NCBI RefSeq assembly: GCF_009827435.1
Contig: NZ_WTYM01000058.1
Location: 203,779 to 267,778 of the forward strand
DNA: 64,000 nt
DNA from: Croceibacterium salegens
GTDB lineage: Bacteria > Pseudomonadota > Alphaproteobacteria > Sphingomonadales > Sphingomonadaceae
Direction of reading: 5' to 3'
Both the position numbers and the translations under genes were made by a program. Under the pieces are notes generated by a model. The model was not told where the DNA came from, did not search any database, and saw nothing but the letters and a program-made list of their open reading frames with translations. Every line of letters begins with the position of its first letter. Position 1 is the stretch's first letter. Of the stretch, positions 12,683 through 20,450 are shown piece after piece.

Positions 12683-13219
12683 CTAGACCGGCGCGTAGGC
12701 GATCCACCGCCCGCCCATGATCACCGCGCACCACAGCAGGGTCAGGACGACCGCGCCGACCTTGAGCGCTCCCGTAGCTTCCAAGGCCGCTGCACCGGCG
12801 CGCATCTGCACACGGACCGCCCGCTGGAAGACCAGGCTGGCGGTGATGGCGATCACGAGGAAACTCATCTTTATCCAGAAGATCGCGTTGACCATGTTGC
12901 GCACCGGTTCGCTGATCAGCAGCACCACGCCGGTGGCGATCAGGAAGGCCGCGGCCCACCAGCTCCACGGCACGAAACGGCGATAGGCCGCCTCGATCCC
13001 CTGGTCCTTGCCGGTGAAGCCCCAGATGCGCATGTTGAGCATCAGCACGCTGGAAAACAGCACCGCGATGGCGAGGATGTGCAGCGTCTGGAATCCCGGG
13101 ATCGCCAGGAAGTGGCTCTGCAGCCAGATCGCGAATGGCCAGTCGGTCACCCACAGCGAAAATTCGACCAGCTGCGTGCCGCGCAGCCTTTCGGTCATCT
13201 CGAACAGCCATTCTCCCAT
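12683..13219 (-). CDS. DUF6644-type membrane protein, copy 2
   Basis: A 178-residue membrane protein, first gene of the minus-strand pair. The start at 13219 is preceded by GAGGGGAATACG, nearly the same leader as its partner. Helices are predicted in FAIWLQSHFLAIPGF/LHILAIAVLFSSVL, WWAAAFLIATGVVLL, IKMSFLVIAITASL and VGAVVLTLLWCAVIM. The T-L-H of the first helix and the N-x-x-F-x-x-K-M block match copy 1. An N-terminal amphipathic stretch with charged residues precedes the first helix. It is divergent from ligA; an FNR-like box lies about 90 bp upstream. The function is unknown. Its arrangement as two unequal paralogues suggests a heterodimer. Confidence 0.75.
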   Translation of the reverse strand: MGEWLFEMTERLRGTQLVEFSLWVTDWPFAIWLQSHFLAIPGFQTLHILAIAVLFSSVLMLNMRIWGFTGKDQGIEAAYRRFVPWSWWAAAFLIATGVVLLISEPVRNMVNAIFWIKMSFLVIAITASLVFQRAVRVQMRAGAAALEATGALKVGAVVLTLLWCAVIMGGRWIAYAPV

Positions 13220-13302
13220 CGTATTCCCCTCTTTGAGGCACAAGGCCGGATTGCCTCCGGTCGGCGACGGAGGTCGGATGGCGCATTTCGCGCAAATTGA
13301 CT

Positions 13303-13316
13303 TTGACCGGAATCAA
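13303..13316. promoter_or_regulatory. FNR/FixK-type box between the DUF6644 pair and ligAB
   Basis: TTGAC-CGGA-ATCAA fits the TTGAY-N4-RTCAA anaerobox consensus. It is 84 bp upstream of the DUF6644 copy 2 start and 91 bp upstream of ligA, so it could act on either promoter. A second box of the same type precedes ccoN next to an FnrL-like gene in this window, which supports it as a real site. Confidence 0.5.
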
Positions 13317-13406
13317 TTGGCAGTGCCGCCGGCGATTTTGACCTCGGACAATGAAGTGTTGGCCGGTCAGGGGCATTGGTCGAGCATCAACAAGGGAGAC
13401 ATTGCG

Positions 13407-13811
13407 ATGCTTGCCTTTGCCCAGTCCGATGCGGCCGGAAAGCGCGTCATCCCCGGCACCCCGGTGTTCGACGGCGACAGCGCGCAGGCCGGATTTGCCC
13501 TCAATGCGATGTGCTATTCGTTCAACTCCAAGGCGAACCGCGATGCCTTCGCCGCCGACGAGGAAGGCTACATGGCCCGCTTCGACCTCACCGAGCCGCA
13601 AAAGCAGGCGGTGCGTGCACGCGACGTTCCGGCAATGGTCGCGGCGGGAGGCAACGTCTACTACCTCGCCAAGCTGGCGGGGATCTTCGGCCTCAACGTG
13701 CAGGATCTCGGCGCGCTTCAGACCGGCATGGCGCTCGACGACTTCAAGGCGGCTCTTATGGTCCACGCGGTAACCGAGCGGCGCGTGAATGCGCGGGAGC
13801 TGGTGTCGTGA
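13407..13811 (+). CDS. ligA: Protocatechuate 4,5-dioxygenase alpha subunit (LigA-type)
   Basis: A 134-residue small subunit of a class II extradiol ring-cleavage dioxygenase. The PGTPVFDGDSAQAGF...LNAMCYSF block, the FAADEEGYMARFDL segment and the TEPQKQAVRARD / GGNVYYLAKLAG blocks follow the LigA pattern. The alpha subunit caps the active site of LigB rather than holding the iron. The frame is open well upstream; the ATG at 13407 is chosen because an AAGGGAGA site precedes it and the length then matches the family. The stop overlaps the ligB GTG, so the two are translationally coupled. No other protocatechuate-pathway gene is present nearby, so the true substrate could be another catechol. 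Confidence 0.85.
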   Translation: MLAFAQSDAAGKRVIPGTPVFDGDSAQAGFALNAMCYSFNSKANRDAFAADEEGYMARFDLTEPQKQAVRARDVPAMVAAGGNVYYLAKLAGIFGLNVQDLGALQTGMALDDFKAALMVHAVTERRVNARELVS

Positions 13812-14659
13812 GCGAAGTCGTCGGCGGCATCTTCACCAGCCACGTGCCCGGCATCGGCGGCGCCATCACCAAGGGCCTGCAGCACGACCCGTACTGGAAG
13901 CCGTTCTTCGACGGTTTCGGGCCGATCCATGCCTTCCTGCAACGCGAGAAGCCCGATGTCGCGGTGGTCTTCTACAACGACCACGGATTGAACTTCTTCC
14001 TCGACAAGATGCCGACTTTCGCGGTCGGCGCGGCTCCCGACTACCGCCACGAGGACGAGGGCTGGGGTATCGCCTTCGACCGCCCGATGCCCGGCTATCC
14101 GGACCTGTCGTGGCACATCATCGAATCGATCGTTAACGACGAATTCGACCCGGTGACCTGCCAGACGATGACCGTCGACCATGCCGTCGCCGTGCCGTTC
14201 GAACTCGCCTGGCCCGATGGCGACTTCCCGGTCAAACTGGTGCCGGTCGCCATCAACACGGTGCAGCACCCGCTGCCCAGTCCGAAGCGCTGCTACGACC
14301 TCGGAAAGGCCGTTGGCCGGGCGCTGGAAAGCTGGGACCGGGACGAGAAGATCGTGATTTTCGGCACCGGCGGCCTCTCGCACCAGCTCGAAGGCGGCCG
14401 CGCCGGGCACATAAACGTCGACTACGACAAGTTCTGCCTGCGCAACCTCGCACCCGATCCGGAGGCGCTGCTGCAACACGATACGCTCGACATCGTCGAA
14501 CTGGCGGGCAGCCAGGGGGTCGAGATCCTCAACTGGATCGCCGCGCGCGGGGCGCTGCGCGGATCGGTGCGCGAACTGGCGAGCAACTATCACGTGCCCA
14601 TTTCCAACACCGCTGCGGCCACCGTTCTGCTCGAGAACCGGGAAAAGGTCCGCGCGTGA
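13808..14659 (+). CDS. ligB: Protocatechuate 4,5-dioxygenase beta subunit (LigB-type)
   Basis: A 283-residue catalytic subunit of a class II extradiol dioxygenase that opens the aromatic ring next to the diol with Fe(II) and O2. The N-terminal GGIFTSHVPGIGGAI supplies the first His. FYNDHGLNFF follows the position of the second metal ligand, and the FGTGGLSHQLEG block near residue 185 carries the usual catalytic Ser-His pair region. The GTG start lies inside the ligA stop. A strong terminator follows at 14682. Homologues cleave protocatechuate or gallate; nothing here distinguishes these, and ligC/ligI/ligJ partners are absent from the window. Confidence 0.88.
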   Translation: MSEVVGGIFTSHVPGIGGAITKGLQHDPYWKPFFDGFGPIHAFLQREKPDVAVVFYNDHGLNFFLDKMPTFAVGAAPDYRHEDEGWGIAFDRPMPGYPDLSWHIIESIVNDEFDPVTCQTMTVDHAVAVPFELAWPDGDFPVKLVPVAINTVQHPLPSPKRCYDLGKAVGRALESWDRDEKIVIFGTGGLSHQLEGGRAGHINVDYDKFCLRNLAPDPEALLQHDTLDIVELAGSQGVEILNWIAARGALRGSVRELASNYHVPISNTAAATVLLENREKVRA

Positions 14660-14681
14660 GTTCCGCCGCGAGGTGGGGTGG

Positions 14682-14721
14682 GGGAGGCTGCACCGGCAAA
14701 CCGCAGCCTCCCTCATTTTTT
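14682..14721 (+). terminator. Rho-independent terminator of ligAB
   Basis: A perfect 10-bp stem GGGAGGCTGC/GCAGCCTCCC with an 11-base loop is followed by TCATTTTTT, 23 bp after the ligB stop. It ends just before the convergent hemN gene. Confidence 0.85.
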
Positions 14722-14731
14722 CGCAGTCATT

Positions 14732-16081
14732 TCAGACCGCAGAACTGAAGCGCCGAGCGGAATCCTGCCGGTAGGGATCGAACGCTGCGGCGATCGAGCG
14801 GGCATAGGGCAGCGCGTGGCCGGCGATGACCAGCGAGCCGTTGTCGAAGCGGCACAGGCCCGGTTCGAGATAGGGCCGCAGCCGCTGGTGCACGCTCGCC
14901 GCCGTGGCCGGATCGATCCGGGCGCGGCCGCGGCACAACAGTTCCTCGATAATCGCCCCGCGGCGCCGGTCCTCGACGCTGCGCCGCTTGCCGAGGGCGG
15001 TGGTGAGCTGTCCCTGCGAGAGCATCATGCGATAGCGTCCGGCATTCTTTTCGTTCTGCGCCAGCAGCGTCGGGAAGCTGCTGATGGCCGAGGCGCCGAG
15101 TCCGATCAGGACCGGGGCCTGGTCGTCGGTGAAGCCCTGGAAATTGCGCCTGAGTGTGCCGCTGGTTGCGGCCTGTGCCAGTGGATCTCCCGGTAGCGCG
15201 AAGTGGTCGAAACCGACCGCCTGGTAGCCCGCGGTCAGCAGTTGCTGGTACCCGGCCGCGGCCATGCCGAAGCGTGCCTCCTGGGGTGGCAGGGCGCTGG
15301 CGTCGATCCGCCGCTGGCGCGGCAGCAGGTGCGGCACGTGGGCATAGCCGAACAGCGCGATGCGGTCGGCGGAATAGGCGCTGGCCAGCGCCAGCGTTTC
15401 GGCAAGGTCGGCCTGCGACTGCCCGGGCAGTCCGTACATGAGGTCGAAATTGAGCGAGGTGATCCCGGCATCGCGCAGCACGCGCACACCGGAATCGATC
15501 ATGCACAACGGCTGCACTCGCCCGATCGTTTCCTGCAGGCGTGGGGCGAAGGTCTGCACGCCGAAGCTGGCGTGGGTCGCGCCGATGCCGCGCAGCACGT
15601 CGCCCCAGGCCTCGCCCAGCGTGCGAGGGTCGAGCTCGATCGAGACCAACGGGTCGTGCAGGGGCAGAGCGATGACCAGCGCCTCGAACAGCCGCACCAT
15701 GTCGACTGGGGAGATGGCGTTGGGACTGCCGCCGCCGAAGGCGATGCGACGTATGCGCGTGCTGGCCGGCAGCTGCGTCGCGACCAGCTCGATTTCGCGG
15801 TGCAGGGCCTCGAGATAGCTCGCCAGCCGCTGCGCCTTGTTCGCCGCGGCGGTGTTGCAGCCGCAGTACCAGCAGATCTTCTCGCAGAACGGAATGTGGA
15901 CATAAATCGAGACGTCGCCCGTTGCGGTCGATATCGCCTCGGCAAGGTCCTCGGGGCCGACGTCGGCCGCAAACTCGGCTGCCGTCGGGAAACTGGTGTA
16001 CCGCGGGACCGGTGTCGCCAGCAGGTCGGGATGATAGGGCCACATGCGAGCCTGCATCGCAGCAGGCCGGGGCGAGTTCAT
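14732..16081 (-). CDS. hemN: Oxygen-independent coproporphyrinogen III oxidase
   Basis: A 449-residue radical SAM enzyme that decarboxylates coproporphyrinogen III to protoporphyrinogen IX without O2. The cluster motif is C66-x3-C70-x2-C73 followed by Gly-C75, the extra cysteine typical of HemN. Next come the FGGGSPNAISP segment and the DLMYGLPGQ block. The C-terminal HemN domain (GLGASAISSFP...) is complete and the length is usual. The ATG overlaps the stop of the upstream small ORF by four bases. It is the last gene of the cbb3 oxidase operon, which makes sense since microaerobic oxidase assembly needs heme made without oxygen. It is expected to share FnrL control with ccoN. Confidence 0.97.
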   Translation of the reverse strand: MNSPRPAAMQARMWPYHPDLLATPVPRYTSFPTAAEFAADVGPEDLAEAISTATGDVSIYVHIPFCEKICWYCGCNTAAANKAQRLASYLEALHREIELVATQLPASTRIRRIAFGGGSPNAISPVDMVRLFEALVIALPLHDPLVSIELDPRTLGEAWGDVLRGIGATHASFGVQTFAPRLQETIGRVQPLCMIDSGVRVLRDAGITSLNFDLMYGLPGQSQADLAETLALASAYSADRIALFGYAHVPHLLPRQRRIDASALPPQEARFGMAAAGYQQLLTAGYQAVGFDHFALPGDPLAQAATSGTLRRNFQGFTDDQAPVLIGLGASAISSFPTLLAQNEKNAGRYRMMLSQGQLTTALGKRRSVEDRRRGAIIEELLCRGRARIDPATAASVHQRLRPYLEPGLCRFDNGSLVIAGHALPYARSIAAAFDPYRQDSARRFSSAV

Positions 16082-16305
16082 TGCGCCGGGTCAAACCGCT
16101 TTCGTTTCTCGCCGGTGCGGCAGCCTTTTTCGACGCAGCACGGCTGGGTTCCGGGCAGGGGAGCCTGCCGTCCGGGGACCAGTATCATCAGCGAACCGCC
16201 ATTGCACAGCGCCAGGCTAAGGCTGTGTTCGCCCGCCTCGATCGTGCCGACCATTGCCGGGACTATCGCCAGCGCCGCGAACAGGCCGGATAGCGGCCCG
16301 CTCAT
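16078..16305 (-). CDS. Small Cys-containing membrane/secreted protein in the cco operon
   Basis: A 75-residue protein of unknown function between ccoS and hemN, overlapping both neighbours by ATGA. The first ~22 residues (MSGPLSGLFAALAIVPAMVG) form a hydrophobic segment that could be a signal anchor. The rest is short and carries one Cys in the SLALCNGGS segment and a PCCVEKGC cluster near the C-terminus, followed by a basic tail. Four cysteines in so short a protein inside an operon for copper-heme oxidase assembly suggests metal or thiol handling. That is inference; I do not recognise a named family. The start at 16305 is fixed by the overlap with the ccoS stop. Confidence 0.7.
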   Translation of the reverse strand: MSGPLSGLFAALAIVPAMVGTIEAGEHSLSLALCNGGSLMILVPGRQAPLPGTQPCCVEKGCRTGEKRKRFDPAQ

Positions 16306-16451
16306 GCCTCGTCCTCCTCGTCGAGCAGGATGCGTGCCGCGGACCCGTCGGGATCGTCGAACTGGCCGTTCCGCAACGCCCAAAAGAACGCCGCCAGCCC
16401 AAGCAGGCCGAGGCCGAGCGCGACGGGGATGAGGAAGGCGAGGACGGTCAT
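16302..16451 (-). CDS. ccoS: cbb3-type oxidase assembly protein CcoS
   Basis: A 49-residue single-pass membrane protein. A hydrophobic helix near the N-terminus (FLIPVALGLGLLGLAAFFWA) is followed by the CcoS signature in which a Trp/Ala/Leu-rich turn leads to NGQFDDPDGSAARILL, then an acidic tail. CcoS is needed for heme/copper insertion into the cbb3 catalytic subunit. Both ends overlap neighbours by ATGA (ccoI upstream, the 75-residue ORF downstream). Confidence 0.92.
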   Translation of the reverse strand: MTVLAFLIPVALGLGLLGLAAFFWALRNGQFDDPDGSAARILLDEEDEA

Positions 16452-18565
16452 TTCGCTGCCCGCACTAGGCGCAGCGAATTGCCGACCACGATCAGCGAAC
16501 TGAGCGACATGGCCGCTGCGGCGATCAGCGGGGTGACCAGACCGGCGATCGCCAGCGGCACCGCGATCAGGTTGTAGGCAATCGCCAGCGCGAAATTCTG
16601 CTTCACAATCCGCATCGTCGAGCGCGCCGCACCGACCGCGCGCGGCACGCTGAGCAGCGTATCCTGCATGAACACGAGGTCCGAAGCCTGCAGCCCGACT
16701 TCGCTCGCCGCACCCGGGGCCATCGAGACGCTCGCCGTCGCCAGCGCCGGGCCGTCGTTGAGCCCGTCGCCGACCATCAGAACGTGCGCCCCGTTGTGCC
16801 TGAGGCTGGTGATGACCTGCTGCTTGTCGAGCGGCGTCGCCGCGGCCTGGGCGGTCAGGCCGGTGGCCCGCGCCACGTCCCTCACCGCGCCGACGTTGTC
16901 GCCCGAAATGATCGAGCTGGTAACGCCCATGGCCCTGAGGCGTTCGAGCGCCGCCGCTGTGTCGGGACGCAGGCGGTCGGCACAGGGGATCAGCTGGGTC
17001 GGCCGGCCGGAGATGTCGAGCGCGACCGCGGTTCCGGCAGCCGATTCGGGGCGGCGCACGGCGACCCTGGCGCCGTCATGCACGGCAAAGACCCCGAAAC
17101 CGGCCTCCTCGCGCACGTCGGTCAACGTGGCAGCCTTGTGTCCCCGTGCCGCCAGCTCCCGGGCCAGCGCGCGCGAAAGCGGATGCTTCGAGTGCGAGGC
17201 GAGCGCGAGGGCGATCTCGGCTGCGTCCGCCGGCAGCGCGTCGAGCACCGCCGGGTCGGGCAGCGCCTCGCCCATGGTCAGCGTCCCGGTCTTGTCGAAC
17301 AGCGCGCGGTCCGTGGCGGCCAACCGCTCCAGCGCCGATCCGTCCTTGACCATGATCCCGGCGCGCATCAGCGCCCCGCTGGCAACGACCTGCGCCACCG
17401 GCACGGCGAGGCCCAACGCGCAGGGGCAGGTGATGATCAGCACTGCCACGCCAATGACCAGTGCCTTGTACAGGCTCGCACCAGCGAGCAGCCAGCCAAT
17501 CACCGTGGCCGCGGCAAGCGTGTGCACGACCGGGGCATAGAGCCGCGCGGCGCGGTCGGCGATGCGCACGTACTTGCTACGGTCCTGCGTGCTCGCTTCC
17601 ATCAGCCGGGCGATCTCGGCAAGCGCCGTGTCCTGCCCGGCGTGACTGACGCGCACGTCGACCGGGGCATCGAGGTTGAGCGTACCGGCAAGCACCGTGT
17701 CGCCTTGCTGTGCGGGGACGGGCGCGCTTTCGCCGGTCAGCAGCGACTGGTCGAAACGGCTTGCGCCAGTGACGATGGTGCCATCTGCCGCGAGCCGCTC
17801 GCCCGCAGGCACGCGCATCGTCATTCCCGGCGAGAGCGCCGCGGCGTCAAGCCATTCGAGCTTGCCGCCCTCGCGCAGCACGGTCGCGCCGCGCGCGGCC
17901 TGGCCCAGCAGGGCATCGACCCCGGCGCGCGCCCGGTCGCGCATCATCGCGTCGAGGACCCGGCCGGCGAGCAAGAAGGTCAGCAGCATCAGCGCGCCGT
18001 CGAACCAGGCGTGCCCGCCGCCCGCGATGACTTCGTAGAAGCTGAGCCCGGTGGCGAGGATCACGCCTATGGAAATCGGCACGTCCATGTTGGTCGTGCC
18101 GCGGCGCACCGCCTTCCACGCCGATGCGAAGAACGGCCGGCCCGCATAGATCACCGCCGGGATGGCAATCAGCGTGCTGATCCACTCGAACATCGAGCGG
18201 GTGCTGCCCTCGGCGCCCGACCAGACGCTCACCGACAGCAGCATGACGTTCATCGCCGCGAAGCCGGCCACCGCCAGCGGGGCGAGCAATGGGCGGGCGG
18301 CGGACAGGTGCCGCTCCGGAAGCTCGCGGCGCGGCTTGGCTTCGAAACCGGCCGCTTCCAGCGCAAGAACCAGCGCATGGTCGTCGAGCGACGAGGCGTG
18401 CGTCACCGTGACCGAGCGCGCCGTCAGGTTGGCCCGCGCTCCTGTCACGCCAGGCAGCTCGCCCAGTGCCTGCTCGACCTTGCCCATGCACCCGGCGCAA
18501 TGCATTCCCGGCACTACCAGCATGGTCTGACCGGTCGCTTCGGGAAGGATGGGCCGGGTGGCCAT
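16448..18565 (-). CDS. ccoI: Copper-transporting P1B-type ATPase CcoI
   Basis: A 705-residue heavy-metal P-type ATPase. The order is an N-terminal HMA domain with the metal site MHCAGC (C23, C26), transmembrane helices, an actuator domain with TGES near 277-280, a CPC motif at 380-382 in the sixth metal-binding helix (TCPCALG), phosphorylation motif DKTGTLT (D424), then SGDN and MVGDGLNDGPAL. CPC and linkage to ccoH/ccoS identify it as the CcoI/CtpA2 type that exports Cu+ to the periplasm for cbb3 assembly rather than for detoxification. The ATG at 18565 overlaps the ccoH stop by one base (TAATG). All key residues are present. Confidence 0.95.
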   Translation of the reverse strand: MATRPILPEATGQTMLVVPGMHCAGCMGKVEQALGELPGVTGARANLTARSVTVTHASSLDDHALVLALEAAGFEAKPRRELPERHLSAARPLLAPLAVAGFAAMNVMLLSVSVWSGAEGSTRSMFEWISTLIAIPAVIYAGRPFFASAWKAVRRGTTNMDVPISIGVILATGLSFYEVIAGGGHAWFDGALMLLTFLLAGRVLDAMMRDRARAGVDALLGQAARGATVLREGGKLEWLDAAALSPGMTMRVPAGERLAADGTIVTGASRFDQSLLTGESAPVPAQQGDTVLAGTLNLDAPVDVRVSHAGQDTALAEIARLMEASTQDRSKYVRIADRAARLYAPVVHTLAAATVIGWLLAGASLYKALVIGVAVLIITCPCALGLAVPVAQVVASGALMRAGIMVKDGSALERLAATDRALFDKTGTLTMGEALPDPAVLDALPADAAEIALALASHSKHPLSRALARELAARGHKAATLTDVREEAGFGVFAVHDGARVAVRRPESAAGTAVALDISGRPTQLIPCADRLRPDTAAALERLRAMGVTSSIISGDNVGAVRDVARATGLTAQAAATPLDKQQVITSLRHNGAHVLMVGDGLNDGPALATASVSMAPGAASEVGLQASDLVFMQDTLLSVPRAVGAARSTMRIVKQNFALAIAYNLIAVPLAIAGLVTPLIAAAAMSLSSLIVVGNSLRLVRAAK

Positions 18566-19011
18566 TAGAGCTGCTTCTCGGCGCGCCACTGGTGGGCACC
18601 ACCTCTTGCCGAAAGGCGGATCGTCCAGCGCCCGGCGGGCAGCACCTCGCGCGAGACATAGCGGCCTCCACCGAGGGAAGCGAAGCTCAGCATGGCATCG
18701 GGCAGGCGTCCGAGCGGATGGCGGGCCTCGGCGTTCAGCACGATGCCGTCCGGCGCGCCGTTGAATGCGACCGTGACATGCCCGGCCGCGTCGCGTCCCA
18801 CGTTCGCCTTCCAGCCCAGGGCGCGTTCGTCCTTCGCCTCGTCGAGCCAGCCGTTGAACTCCTGGCTGGCGACATAGGAATTCTCCACCACCACGCCGCC
18901 GAAGGTCGAACTGGCATAGTGCGCCATGGTAAAGTTGACCGTCATGACGATCCCGAAGAACGCCACCAGGATGGCGGTCATGTGCCAGCCGTTAAACGCC
19001 TTGCCCGTCAT
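18565..19011 (-). CDS. ccoH: Cytochrome oxidase assembly protein FixH/CcoH
   Basis: A 148-residue FixH-family protein. One N-terminal membrane helix (MTAILVAFFGIVMTVNFTMA) leads into a periplasmic domain. The segment ASSTFGGVVVENSYVASQ has the family Gly-x-Val-x-Glu-Asn-Ser-Tyr pattern. Members join the assembling cbb3 oxidase and are needed for its stability. The ATG overlaps the ccoG stop by four bases. It is the sixth gene of the operon, in the canonical G-H-I-S order. Confidence 0.93.
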   Translation of the reverse strand: MTGKAFNGWHMTAILVAFFGIVMTVNFTMAHYASSTFGGVVVENSYVASQEFNGWLDEAKDERALGWKANVGRDAAGHVTVAFNGAPDGIVLNAEARHPLGRLPDAMLSFASLGGGRYVSREVLPAGRWTIRLSARGGAHQWRAEKQL

Positions 19012-20450
19012 TCACTTGCTCCCGGTCCGCTGAACGTCACCTTTGCCGTATCGGTCTCCGTCTGCGCGTCGAGCGTCGTGAGATTGAACGCGAACGACTG
19101 TCCGCCGGTCCCCGGTGGGGCGGCGATGTAGAGCCGCAGCGGCTCGGTCGCATCAGCGGGAATCGTGCTTTCGATCTCTCTCGCGGCTCTGTCTCGGCTG
19201 GTCGTGCTGCTCCACATCGCCGCGCCCGGCAGGCCTTCCAGTTCGATCTTCATCCGGCGCGGCGCGGTGCTCATGTTGCGGATCTTCACAGTGAAGGAAT
19301 TGCGCACGCTGCCGTCGCTCAGCAGCATGAAAGGCGGATTGCGGTCGGGCGCGGCGGAAATGTCGATGCGGTTGCGGGTGCCGAGCGCGAACAGCATGGC
19401 GAGGCCAATCGCCGACCAGATGCCGAAGTAGACCAGCGTGCGCGGGCGCAGCAGCGCCTTCCACACCGGGCGCGGCGGCTCGCCGGCGATCTCGCGCCGG
19501 GCGTCCTCGAGCGTGACGTAGTCGATCAGCCCGCGCGGGCGGCCGACTTCGGCCATCGTGCGGTCGCAGGCATCGATGCACAGCGCGCAGGTGATGCAGC
19601 CGATCTGGGGCCCTTCGCGGATGTCGATGCCCGTCGGACAGACCGCCACGCAGAGGTTGCAATCGATGCAGTCGCCGAACTTGTCCGGCTCCTTCTTCGA
19701 CTTCTTGAGGCTGCCGCGCGGTTCGCCGCGCCAGTCCTTGTAGGTCACGGTGAGCGACTTCTCGTCCATCATCGCGCTCTGGATGCGCGGCCAGGGGCAC
19801 ATGTAGATGCACACCTGCTCGCGCATGAAGCCGCCGAGCGTGACCGTGGTCAGGGTGAGGATCGCGACGGTGACGTAGGCGACCGGGGCCGCCTCACCGC
19901 GCCAGAAATCGTGGACCAGCGTCGGGGCGTCGGCGAAGTACATGATCCACGCGCCGCCCGTCCAGAAGCCGATCACCAGGTAGATGGCCCACTTGAAGAC
20001 GCGGCGTGTGACCTTGCCCCAGGTCCAAGGCGCGGCGTCGAGCTTCATGCGCGCGTTGCGGTCACCGTCGACGAAGCGGTCGACGTGCTGGAATAGGTCG
20101 GTCCACACCGTCTGCGGGCAGGAATAGCCGCACCACGCCCGGCCGACCGCGCTGGTGACGAGGAACAGCCCGATCCCGGCCATGATCAGGAGGCCGGCGA
20201 CGAAGTAGAACTCCTGGGGCCAGATCTCGATGCCGAACATGTAGAAGCGGCGGTGGGCGAGATCGACCAGCACCGCCTGGTCGGGCGCGTAAGGGCCGCG
20301 GTCCCAGCGGATCCACGGGGTGCCGTAATAGATGCCCAGCGTGACCGCCATGACCAGCCACTTGAAGCGGCGGAACGGGCCGTCGATGCGCTTGTTATGG
20401 ACCGCGCGGCGCGGCTCGTAGAGGCTTTTCGATGGGCTAAGGTTGTTCAT
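19008..20450 (-). CDS. ccoG: Cytochrome c oxidase accessory protein CcoG
   Basis: A 480-residue polytopic protein with two ferredoxin-type 4Fe-4S motifs, CIDCNLCVAVCP followed by CITCALCIDACD. It also has conserved cysteines in CGYSCPQTVW and CIYMCPWPRIQS, where the membrane-embedded cysteine motifs of CcoG lie. A C-terminal Ig-like periplasmic domain follows. CcoG reduces copper during cbb3 assembly. The frame is open upstream into ccoP; the ATG at 20450, overlapping ccoP by 14 bp, gives the normal N-terminus. It sits directly after ccoP in the operon. Confidence 0.95.
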   Translation of the reverse strand: MNNLSPSKSLYEPRRAVHNKRIDGPFRRFKWLVMAVTLGIYYGTPWIRWDRGPYAPDQAVLVDLAHRRFYMFGIEIWPQEFYFVAGLLIMAGIGLFLVTSAVGRAWCGYSCPQTVWTDLFQHVDRFVDGDRNARMKLDAAPWTWGKVTRRVFKWAIYLVIGFWTGGAWIMYFADAPTLVHDFWRGEAAPVAYVTVAILTLTTVTLGGFMREQVCIYMCPWPRIQSAMMDEKSLTVTYKDWRGEPRGSLKKSKKEPDKFGDCIDCNLCVAVCPTGIDIREGPQIGCITCALCIDACDRTMAEVGRPRGLIDYVTLEDARREIAGEPPRPVWKALLRPRTLVYFGIWSAIGLAMLFALGTRNRIDISAAPDRNPPFMLLSDGSVRNSFTVKIRNMSTAPRRMKIELEGLPGAAMWSSTTSRDRAAREIESTIPADATEPLRLYIAAPPGTGGQSFAFNLTTLDAQTETDTAKVTFSGPGASE

